Positions 25,659 to 34,877 of a DNA stretch of 64,000 nt are shown one piece after another. Position numbers and translations under genes: made by a program. The notes below the pieces were generated by a model that was not told the origin of the DNA, did no database searches, and was given only the letters and a program-made list of their open reading frames with translations. Within the stretch, counting starts at the first letter, position 1. Each line of letters opens with the position of its first letter. Origin of the DNA: Gnetum montanum (lineage: Eukaryota > Streptophyta > Gnetopsida > Gnetales > Gnetaceae); NCBI GenBank assembly GCA_015680685.1, contig MNCI01015561.1, positions 530,418 to 594,417 of the forward strand, in the 5' to 3' direction.

Positions 25659-25807
25659 CTTAGTTTGGCTAAGTGCACTAAGTAGAAAAAGACTATGAAG
25701 TTACGCAAAGATGTTGTAAAAATCATATAATGAACCACTATCATTTATTAAGGGAACAATTAAACAAATAATAAAATACCAAAATCATGCTGTTCTTAAT
25801 TCATAAC

Positions 25808-26671
25808 TGATGAGTAGCAAGGTACCCCTACGCTCAACCATATGAATATGAGCGTGTATGCACAATTCGGTCGAAATCCGCGAATAGACTAGTTGTGGCA
25901 CCTAGATAGTTACACGTTGATCGTAGTTTGCTATCTTCCCACTTGGACTAGTATTTGCTTTATCACGTATGGTTTAGTCTAGAGTGAGGTGTATGATGTG
26001 GTTTCTAATACTATGCTACTCCTAGAGATAGTTGAAAATAATCGTGATTAAACTAATAAGCAATATGAAGTAAAACCTAAAATAGCTTAAGTGCGATGAG
26101 CATCTGTCCTTAATCATCTATACGCATCTTGGACCTCATGGACTACTTCTGGGATTGCCAAGCACACATTCCTCAAAGCACTACTAGATACGCTACTGGG
26201 GTACTAAGTAGTTACACTTAAATGTTCATGATTAAGACGTAGTCATTCTACATTTAACAACAAGAATAGTAAATGACGATAAAGAAATGCTAACTAAGAA
26301 AACAATAAATAACAATAACAATTAAATGATTAAAAACTAAGTGAATGCTACAATGATGAGGTAATCTCGATCTTTATTGCTGATGGTGTGCGTGCCCAAG
26401 GATGTCACACTCGAACAAAGGTTCCATACAATTACAATCATCACACTGTGGGCATGCACAAGGGAAAAAACTAGAAACTAACTGAAAACTTACAAAATGA
26501 CTCTACTCTAAGACTTACCAACTGACTCCCTTCCTATGTGCCTAAATGTTATATTTATAGGCCTACACAGGAATCACTATATCGTGTATTCAATATCATT
26601 ATCTAGGCTACGATATCGCATACCCGATATTAAGGATCCGATATCAGGGCCTGGCAAACCACGATTCATCA
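25808..26671 (-). mobile_element. 3' LTR, Athila-like subfamily A3
   Basis: Runs from TGATGAGTAGCAAGG to CACGATTCATCA (864 bp). In element orientation U3 starts at 26671 with scattered GATATC palindromes (26650-26579), followed by TATA CCTATAAATATAA (26561-26549). The U5 half resembles A1 (TACGCTCAACCATATGAATA, TCGGTCGAA). A polypurine tract lies immediately to the right, so this is the 3' LTR of a minus-strand element whose body extends rightward. Confidence 0.75.
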
Positions 26672-26684
26672 TACCCCCACGACT
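26672..26684 (-). other. Polypurine tract of the minus-strand A3 element
   Basis: The minus strand reads AGTCGTGGGGGTA directly before the LTR start TGATGAATCG. It is preceded by CTCGAGGACGAG, a sequence typical near the 3' end of plant gypsy elements. Confidence 0.65.
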
Positions 26685-27113
26685 GAATAACAACTCGTCC
26701 TCGAGTTAAACAAAATGAGAATGAGTTCAATTGATTACATAGTGGATAGGTATGAGATTATTGACTAACTAGGAATTACTCATGCCGTAGTGTGGGATTA
26801 AACAAAACAAAATTGATACACAGACATAGAATTACAAAAGACAAAATTTGTTGGAACTCATGTGGTTCTTGGAAGTGGTGGCTCCTCCATGGGTCTCTTC
26901 CTCTTATCTTGTGCTTTAGGCTTTGGAAATGGATGTCTTTAAAGGAGTGCTTGAAGTTTTTCCTCTTCAGTTTGAGGGTCATGTGCCATCCATGCTGATG
27001 TTCTAATATTTGATAGAGTTGGCACCTTCCATGGGCACAACAGTTACAGGAACATTTGATTGGCCTTGACATACCAAGCTGCAAATAACTGTCATTTCTC
27101 TTCATAGGCTCTG
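26685..27113 (-). pseudogene. C-terminal end of an interrupted retroelement ORF
   Basis: The minus-strand frame continues from 34878 once the 27119-34872 insertion is discounted. Across the junction it stays charged and helical (KCKDKA before, RAYEEK after). It then ends in basic, Pro-rich sequence (HPFPKPKAQDKRKRPMEEPP), with stops. No domain was identified; together with 34878-37416 it is the accessory protein of the A3-type element. Confidence 0.45.
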
Positions 27114-27118
27114 GCTTT
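27114..27118 (+). repeat. Target-site duplication GCTTT, left copy
   Basis: GCTTT immediately before the 5' LTR start (TGAAAC), matching GCTTT at 34873-34877. Confidence 0.9.
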
Positions 27119-28180
27119 TGAAACACCACAAAATTCTGAGCTTAGTACTTTTCCAACAAGAAGTAGGTCCCTGCGACCCACAGACGGCCACGGCCACATC
27201 TGATATCAAACATGGCAACTTCGGAGATTAAGATACTTAGTTTTCACTAAGTATGCATTCTCAGCGTATATGCTCAAGTTCATATCCACAGCGTATACGC
27301 CCGACATTCTCAGCGTATACGCCTGATATTCATGGCGTATATGCGCAGCGTATATGACCAGCGTACATGCCTCACAAGTGCGTTCAGCTTGTACGACTGA
27401 TGTATACGCCCGACATATAATCCTCGAAGACGGCATGGAAACAACATTGCAGAGCAAGACTTGGTACAAGGCAGCAACCATTAGCGTATACGGCCGGCAT
27501 ATACGCTCAGCATCCACAGCGTATACACCCAGCGTATACACCCAGCACATCCAACGTATACGCCTAGAGTCTACGCCCACCAGATACAGCGTATACGCCC
27601 AACAGATGTAACATGGTGTACACTTGTAAATTTTATGCTTTTGCACCTGGTCAACGTGCCACGTGTCGCCCAACCCGAATCTAATGTCAAAACCTGTATT
27701 AAAGTCCCAATTTTTGACTAGAACGAGGTCGGTTGGCAAATTTTTAGAGCAAAACCAGAGAGTAAAGACGGTGGGAAATAGAGCAGAGAACCTTGTATGC
27801 TGGACAACCTTGTACGCTGAGCATACAGCCTCTACGCTGTGCCTACAGTGTGAACCAGCCCACAGTCATCCTTACATTCACCAGGGCTTTTCGTCCGCCT
27901 TGTGTCAAAGCCACAACTGCATTGGACCGGTGCATTGTAACTCTCATTTTGAAACACCATTGTTACATTTTCTTCCTAAAATCTGTTATAGTTTGCATTA
28001 ATTGTTGCATGTATTCTGTTTACGCTCTTTTACGTTTACGCTCCGTTCACATCAGTTACGCTGTTTACACTCTGTTTTACGCCTGTTATGCCGTTCACGT
28101 ATAACCCAGCGTATAGCACCTCGGTGTACGTTTCGGGAAATCCTTGCTTGATCCGCGTGCGGACCACTCAAGGTACTCTN
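27119..28180 (+). repeat. 5' LTR of the non-autonomous element (3' end lost)
   Basis: Aligns with 33680-34872 by eye at a little over 90% identity. The TATA region (27695-27704, TGTATTAAAG) has mutated from the TGTATAAAAG of the 3' copy. The LTR breaks off at the N at 28180, after GGTACTCT. The last 130 bp or so, and the PBS, are replaced by an inverted sequence copy. Confidence 0.9.
27265..27605 (+). promoter_or_regulatory. U3 array of CAGCGTATACGCC palindromic units
   Basis: Around a dozen units of the form (C)AGCGTATACGCC lie within 340 bp, each centred on the palindrome GTATAC or a one-base variant, upstream of the TATA box. The 3' LTR holds the same array at 33820-34215 with a few extra units. 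Confidence 0.75.
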
Positions 28181-28373
28181 AAACGTACACCGAGGTGCTA
28201 TACGCTGGGTTATACGTGAACGGCATAACAGGCGTAAAACAGAGTGTAAACAGCGTAACTGATGTGAACGGAGCGTAAACGTAAAAGAGCGTAAACAGAA
28301 TACATGCAACAATTAATGCAAACTATAACAGATTTTAGGAAGAAAATGTAACAATGGTGTTTCAAAATGAGAG
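27941..28373. repeat. Perfect 193-bp inverted repeat bounded by Ns, probable assembly artefact
   Basis: 27941-28133 and 28181-28373 are exact reverse complements. The single Ns at 28180 and 28374 border the second arm. The second arm occupies the place where the LTR end and PBS should be. Confidence 0.95.
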
Positions 28374-28712
28374 NGCAAAACGAGCCCGTTTCAAAGCCGA
28401 ATTTGCTGCGATTTGCACCTACTTCAAACCGGTCTAAGTACTAACGGCCACCAACATGGATCACCTTGTCCAAGGCATACAATACACACAACATAACGAT
28501 TCCGAGATGACTTCCTCTTACCCAAGATTGCCATTCGCGTATGACTACGGTTCATAATTTCATACTTAGCCAAATTTTCTCCCGTTTACACTGTACATGC
28601 TAGACATTTAGAAAAATTTTCAGTGTTCACACGCTAGACACTCTGCACACTGAGCCCAAAACACACTAGGCACTTGTTAGCTAGCTCGTACGCTGCCTTG
28701 TCACACATCACC
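28374..28712 (+). other. Leader region of the non-autonomous element
   Basis: Untranslated sequence between the damaged LTR end and the gag ATG. It includes GCTAGACACT/GCTAGACATT words but no recognisable gene. Confidence 0.6.
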
Positions 28713-30570
28713 ATGGAATCATCCCAAAACTCCAGCACACGCGTCTTCATAGTCCCCACACAAGAACAATATAACTACATCTGTGTGAAGATTCAGACCA
28801 ACCTTCCTATTGACCACACAGAACATGAGGCAAAATGAAACTTCGAGCACATATACATGGGAGGTCATGAATTTTCCCCCTCCATATATGACATCATCCC
28901 CTTTTCTGATCCTCATCATAGGCTCATCTCCCAGCTCCTTTTGGCAAGGGGCCAAAACACACGGCGACCCACTGAGGAGCCCCAAAACCAACATGATGTA
29001 GATGACTTCGAGGCACAATCTGAACCTGAGGATTCATACCACACCCTCAGTCCCCATGCCTACGTGAACCCATCAGTCCATTCTCGCATGGGACAGACAA
29101 CCACTCACCAAGTATCAATGAGCACACAAGCACCAGTATCCTAACAGAGAATACCCACCCCCATCTCCACCCAGTATATACCGCACGTGCAAACGCATGG
29201 GGCCACTTTCATTGCATCGGCCCCGCACATCTAGGGTGTTACTTCACAGTTTGTGGCTAGGCAAGGGACCATACCCTTTGTTCAACAACCCACTCACTTC
29301 AACGTGCCACACCTCGCAACCACAACTCTGAACATTGCTCCACAGCAACAAATGACAACCCAACAATCTCCCCAACCAACTAATTTGCCTACCGCTCAAG
29401 AGTGGGCAGAAGCAAAACAAATGACGCAAGCGTTAGCTAATGAGATAAAGCAACTCAAAACTGCCAACACTGAACAAGTTAAAGTACTGGATTTCTACCG
29501 CGATGATCCAATTAGCTCTTTAGTGCCACCGTTAGCTTTACCCAAGGGAATCACACTTCCACAACTGAGCAAATACAACGGGAAGGGAGATCCGAATGCT
29601 CACATAGTCATGTTTCGATTAGAAACCCTATTGCTTTAAGCTTGGCCCCATGCAATCTTGCGCGTGTTTGCTATGTCCTTAACGAGCGTAGCCTTGGACT
29701 GGTACTGAGCCTTACCTCGTAACTCCATATCCTCTCTTGAGAATCTGTTACATCAGTTCGTTACCAGGTTTATGTACAGCCTGAAGCCTGAAGCAACCCT
29801 AGACACTCTGATATAGGTGAAACAAGCACCACTTGAGCCTGTGCAAAAGTCCATCCAACAATGGAGTGCAGCCCTTAATGAACTTCATGAGCCCATCCCT
29901 GAAAAGTATTTACTTATGATTCTGAAGGGAGCCGTGAATGACTTCATTAAGTCAAAACTGTACTACCTAAGCACTCAAACGTTGAGCCAAGCATTCATAC
30001 AGATCAAGAACATTGAACAAGCTGCACAAACCAGCAATGACCCCGCCTATGTGGCTTACAAGAACCAACACATTGCCAAACAACAAAAAACAATGGAAAC
30101 TGTAGCCGCAAGCACAAAAACAAAAAACACTAGTACCAACCCACTTGCAACAACAGGGGCCACCTTAAGGTCCAATTTTCAACGCAAGGATCGCTCTAAG
30201 TACACACCGCTACCTGCGTGACCTTCGGAACTACTAGAGCAACTCCTTAAAGCCAGGCAAATCCAATACAAACACGTAACAGAGAATGCTCGCCGCCGAC
30301 ATGATATGTACTGCGAGCTACTGAGAAACCCCACCTTGGCAGCACCAAATGAGCCCTCGGTTCCACGACATTTCAAGTTAGACCAATTCTGCCATTACCA
30401 CCAGATGTCTGGTCACAATACCGACACCTGCGGTGCGTTAAAGGATGATCTACAAGCAATGATAGAACAGGGCCAACTGAACGTCAACGCCCTGAATCAA
30501 CCCAGCACAAACGATGCCTCCTATGTCATAAACTCCATTAGCATAGATAGTAAGCCTAAACCTATGTAAC
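28713..30570 (+). pseudogene. Tat-like gag, broken
   Basis: The start at ATG 28713 gives MESSQNSSTRVFIVPTQEQY. A conserved N-terminal block follows (GGHEFSPSIYDIIPFSDPHH), then Pro/Gln/Thr-rich sequence, then a coiled segment (EWAEAKQMTQALANEIKQLK, about 29400). The capsid domain spans about 29560-30020 (LSKYNGKGDPNAHIVMFRLE, LKPEATLDTLI, KQAPLEPVQKSIQQWSAALN, LSQAFIQIKNIEQAAQ). A CHCC-type motif FCHYHQMSGHNTDTCGALK lies at about 30390. Stops at 28836, 29142, 29638, 29706, 29815 and 30219 show decay. It is closely similar, block by block, to the gag at 49134-52200. Confidence 0.85.
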
Positions 30571-30945
30571 AACCTTTTGTAATTCGTGTGCCTCCCAGCA
30601 AGGCAACAATCCCCTCTGCCTCCACGAGCAAGGGGCCTCCCATCGTCATCAAGGTGCCACCTAGAGCACCGACGACACCTTTCGTGGTCAAAGTACCACC
30701 ACCTCACATGTCCGCTAAGACATTAAACTGGCCAGATGCAACGTAATCCCAAGCACCGAAGACACCCTTTGTGGTCAAAGTACCACTACAGTCATCCACT
30801 AAGATGTTAAACTGGCATGTTGCACGAACGACAACAGCAAAGAAACCTTTCATTATCAAGGTGCCACAATAGGCTAGTCCAACAACAACAACACCTCATA
30901 AACTCCCATTTGTCATAAAAGTGCTACCACGCGATGGCCCCTCAC
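30571..30945 (+). other. Pro-Val peptide-repeat region between gag and protease
   Basis: Translation shows six copies of a (T)P(F/I)V(V/I)(K/R)VPP motif, spaced by Thr/Pro/Ala-rich linkers of 10-25 residues, with stop codons. The same motif recurs in the same place in the element at 51580-52050. Confidence 0.7.
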
Positions 30946-31223
30946 TTACCCTGAGCCCAACCGTAGGAAACGTCTCAACCTCTCCTCCCTCAAGAGTCAA
31001 CCTTGCCAACAACATGGATAAGCCTACCAAATGGTAGCAGAAGAGGACAAATGAACAACGAACAACACCCACAGCTGAAACAAAGGACACACCTAGTATA
31101 CAATAACTGAACACTGGGGGCCCTTCCCCTCATCCCAAACAAACCAGGCCCAAGCCCTCAACCCATACAGAGGCAATTAACACAATAGCAGATGACACAG
31201 ACTTTGTAGCTACACTGGCCCAA

Positions 31224-32150
31224 GTGAAACAAATGCTCAAACAAAAGAACACAACCATGAGCTTGTACGATTTGGTCATGACATCATTGGCTCATCGCGA
31301 AGCCCTAGCGCAAACGTTAGCATCCACTCCTGTTACAAAGGACATCCCTGCTAACATGGAATCCATCCATGCAACGATTTCACAACACACACCACAAGGA
31401 TTGGGTTCAAACACCTTAGCCTTTCGTGATGATAAAGTTAAATGTAACCTTAAATGAGGGGAAGTCACAACAGCTCCATTATCGATTAGTGTGCGTGTCG
31501 GGCAATGTACCATTCGCAGAGTGCATGTTGATGACGGTGCGGCAACAAACGTAGTTCTATATTTGTCATCGACAAACTAGGCATGGCAGATGAGATCATG
31601 CCAACAGAAACCACGTGTTTAAAATCTTTCAATGGATGATGTGTCACAGTTAAGGGCACAATCAACTTAGCCTTTGTGGCAGGAGAACAATTCCCCACCA
31701 GCGCAGAATTCACTATCATAGAAGAGATGCCCAGTTTGAACATGATTCTTGGTAGACCTTGGCTAGCACAACAACGAGCCGTTTCGTCACTGATACATCA
31801 AGAAATCCGCCTTCCATACGAAGGTGGACAAGTCATTATACATGGCGACAACACTTCCTTTCAAGCTAACCACAACATAGACATGTCACAGGTCTTGAGA
31901 GAGGAGCCTCTTGAAGCAACACCCACAACAACAAACACAACACCTAGAGCTAAAAAGCCCGAACGAGGGGTAAAAACTGAAAGCCTCCCAGAGCAAACTA
32001 GCACGCCTTCTAGACTATGTCCGACTAAGAAACAACCGCATAATCAAGACTCCCCTGCGACTAAAGACATGTCTGATCTCTGCCCACTCTTCACCTTTGT
32101 TCGTTGTGCATATGTCACCTTAGTTTGTATTGTATTAGCTTACGTGTTCT
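31224..32150 (+). pseudogene. Retroviral-type aspartic protease region, frameshifted
   Basis: The upstream helix block (MSLYDLVMTSLAHREALAQT) leads to the protease motif RRVHVDDGAATNVV at about 31513. A frameshift near 31560 follows. The frame resumes at 31676 with FVAGEQFPTSAEFTIIEEMP, then LNMILGRPWLAQQ, the usual second half of plant gypsy proteases. The active-site triplet is DDG where D(T/S)G is usual. The tail to 32150 is Thr/Pro-rich. The protease would cleave Gag; this copy is inactive. Confidence 0.75.
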
Positions 32151-32152
32151 CT

Positions 32153-32236
32153 CATGGCTCGAAAAGGCCTTAAACTAAACCATGGCCCGAAAAGGCCTTA
32201 AGCTAAACCATGGCCCGAAAAGGCCTTAAACTGCCA
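32153..32236 (+). repeat. Three 28-bp tandem repeats
   Basis: Units of CATGGCCCGAAAAGGCCTTA plus AACTAAAC start at 32153, 32181 and 32209. A single diverged unit (CATGGCCCGAAATGGCCTGA) occurs at 53525 in the related element. Confidence 0.9.
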
Positions 32237-32329
32237 CCATTTCACATTATCTTCTATTTATTGGTGCATTTCAGTTCATGTTTTCTGCAGTTGCTATTTA
32301 ATATTATTTTCTCTAGTAGCTTCTGTTTA

Positions 32330-32640
32330 CAGGATCATATAGATGCACACGCATGCATCCACACAGAGCAGTCCTGGCATCATGACTTAAAACTGATACC
32401 ACAGAATGTCTTGGCGTCATGACGGTAAACCGACACCACAGAGCTCTGTCCGACATGACACTAAACTGTCACACTCATTCACCAGAGTCCGCTAAGACTA
32501 TAAACTAGCTTGCCTCTTCATAGTCCGCCATGACTATAAACTAGCATCATACCGTCCACCACGATGATAAACTGGCAACGTCCAACGGGTTATGACGTAA
32601 AACTAACCCACGACAGTCCGCTAAGACTATAAACTGGTCA
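32330..32640 (+). repeat. Degenerate tandem block, GAC-N-TAAACTG motif
   Basis: About nine units of 25-40 bp, each containing a (T/C)ATGAC or (A/G)GACT core followed by (A)TAAACT(G/A). Examples are TCCGCTAAGACTATAAACT and ATCATGACTTAAAACTGATA. Matches the blocks at 53398-53560, 58860-59005 and 62598-63050. Confidence 0.75.
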
Positions 32641-33666
32641 GATAATTTCTGGCACATTCATCTGCTTCTATAATTCATGACATTTCTTCATCAATGCCTG
32701 CTACATCATTCATCACACCGGCTCTGACAACAACACTATTGCTGCTCATTTTGTTTGCCTTAAGTTTCACATGGTGCCTCCATTTGCATCAGTCACATTC
32801 ATGCCTGAAGTGTTTGCTAACTCATTCACTTGTGGTTTTCTTGTCTTTTCGGAGTTGTGTTTACAGGATGACACCTAGTGGTGCTCGTACATGGATACAC
32901 TTCATCACGGTGATAAGGTGTCACATTGTTTCTGACGCACGCAACCAGGTTAATCAATCTGTTCAAAAGTACATTCCCCGTTCCCAATACATTCTCCATT
33001 TCCCCAACACTCTTATTCCCTTTCCTACCCGGTTACAGTTCCCAAATACACCTTTAAGCAGTTGCAATACACAACATAGCACTTGAGCATGAGTACAAGA
33101 TCAAAACAAAGCTTCTTAAAAAAAAAGAGAGACCATTGGCACTTCCCATACAAGCCCCAGGCGGGAAGGCAGTTGTCTTGGAACCAAGTGCTCATGTCCA
33201 AAACAATTAAGAAACATCCCGTTGCATGGCTTTGGCTATTTGCCAACAGGCTCCCCCTAAACACCAAACAAGGGCCTTGTTCCTCCAAAGAATGCAACAC
33301 ATCATCATGTGGCTTTGGTCTCGCCAACAAGTCCTCTTGAATACTAACCAAGAGTCTTGTTCAACCAAAGGACGTACATCACATATCTTGATTCTGAGTT
33401 TGCTAAACAATGGCTATTGACAAGGATCAGCATGATACACACTAGAGTATCCCCTTTACCAAGCATAATCCCTTGGTCAGTTACCAGTCCCCACAATCTC
33501 CGTTTTTCTACTAGCTAGAGATTTCGCTTTCCCAATCCTATGTACTATAGAACACGGTGCGATGATGTTTAGTCAGGTGGCAAAGGACAATGTCTTTATC
33601 GAGTTGCTTGTGATGTTTTGCACTTCTTTGTCGACATTTCTCGGGTCGATTCCTCTAAGCGTCAAT
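32641..33666 (+). other. 3' untranslated region of the non-autonomous element
   Basis: Non-coding. 33070-33590 aligns with 63480-64000, sharing TTGGCACTTCCCATACAAGC, CCCCAGGCGGGAAGG and GAACACGGTG. Open frames here are not conserved between the two copies. Confidence 0.7.
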
Positions 33667-33679
33667 AAAGAGGGGCCAA
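33667..33679 (+). other. Polypurine tract
   Basis: AAAGAGGGGCCAA directly before the 3' LTR start TGAAACATCAC. Confidence 0.8.
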
Positions 33680-34872
33680 TGAAACATCACAAAATTCTGA
33701 GCTTAGTACTTTTCCAACAAGAAGCAGGTCCCTATGACCCATAGACGGCCACGGCCACATCTGGTATCAAACATGGCAACTTCAGAGATTAAGATACTTA
33801 ATTTTCACTAAGTATGCATTCTCAGCGTATACGCCCAAGTTTACATTCTCAGTGTATACGTGTATACGCTCAAGTTCATATCCACAGCGTATACGCTCGA
33901 CATTCTCAGCGTATACGCATAGCATATACGCTTAATATTCACAGCATATATGCCCAGCGTATACGACCAGCGTACACGCCTCACAAGTGCGTTCAGCTTG
34001 TACGACTGATGTATACGCCCGACATACAATCCCCGAAGATGGCACGGAAATAGCATTGCAGAGCAAGACTTGGTACAAGGTAGCAACCATCAACGTATAC
34101 GGCCGGCGTATACGCTCAGCATCCACAGCGTATACGCCCAGCGTATACACCCAGCACATCCAGCATATACGCCTAGAGTCTACGCCCACCGGATACAGCG
34201 TATATGCCCAGCAGATGTAACATGGTGTACACTTGTAAATTTTATGCTTTTGCACCTGGTCAACGTGCCACGTGTTGCCTAACCCGAGTCTAATGTCAAA
34301 ACCTGTATAAAAGCCCCAATTTTTGACTAGAACGAGGTCGGTTGGCAAATTTTTAGAGCAAAACTAGAGAGCAGAGACGCTGGGAAACAGAGCAGAGAAC
34401 CTTGTACGCTGGACAACCCTGTACGCTGAGCATACAGCCTCTACGCTGTGCCTATAGTGTGAACCAGCCCACAGTCATCCCTGCATTCACCGGGGCTTTT
34501 CGTCCGCCTTGTGTCAAAGCCACAACTGCGTTAGACCGGTGCATTGTAACTCTCATTTTGAAACACCATTGTTACATTTTCTTCCTAAAATCTGTTATAG
34601 TTTGCATTAATCTTTGCATGTATTCTCTTTACGCTCTTTTACGTTTATGCTCCGTTCACATTAGTTACGCTGTTCACGTATAACCCAGCGTATAGCACCT
34701 CGGTGTACGTTTGGGGAAATCCTTGCTTGATTCACATGCGGACCACTCAAGGTACTCTACCTTCGTTCATTCCAGCTCGCCCTCAAGCGAAGGTAGGGTC
34801 TTTTATGCATGTCCGGTGATCCCCCGGTTTCTGTTTCCTTCCAGCCGGAGACCGACGATTTCAGACGGTACA
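33680..34872 (+). repeat. 3' LTR of the non-autonomous element
   Basis: 1193 bp, TGAAACATCAC...GACGGTACA, followed by the right GCTTT target copy (34873-34877). TATA box TGTATAAAAG lies at 34304-34313. The palindrome array (33820-34215) has about 30 bp more than the 5' LTR. A stem CTACCTTCG/CGAAGGTAG occurs near the U5 end (about 34758-34795). Confidence 0.92.
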
Positions 34873-34877
34873 GCTTT

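Larger units (their letters stand above)
27119..34872 (+). mobile_element. Non-autonomous Tat-like LTR retrotransposon (gag + protease only)
   Basis: A 7.75-kb element with TGAAACA(C/T)CAC starts, GACGGTACA end, two LTRs and target duplication GCTTT. The body holds gag, a Pro-Val peptide-repeat region and a broken aspartic protease, then tandem-repeat blocks, a 3' UTR and a polypurine tract. There is no RT, RNase H or integrase. Gag, protease, 3' UTR and LTR all resemble the autonomous-type element at 47754-64000. It must therefore have moved with enzymes from a relative. It lies inside the minus-strand ORF 34878-37416/26685-27113. Confidence 0.9.

Noticed and set aside
25807-25885. CTGATGAG followed later by CGAAA in the A3 LTR, like a hammerhead
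   Set aside because: The 60-nt interval does not form a stem II closed against GAAA and no stem III/NUH follows. It is simply the LTR end plus the GGTCGAA block shared with A1 and A2.
27206-27739. 177-aa minus-strand ORF, similar to the ORF at 33932-34348
   Set aside because: It is a translation of the GTATAC palindrome array in the LTRs; the repeated R-I-C and Y-T-L residues follow the DNA repeat.
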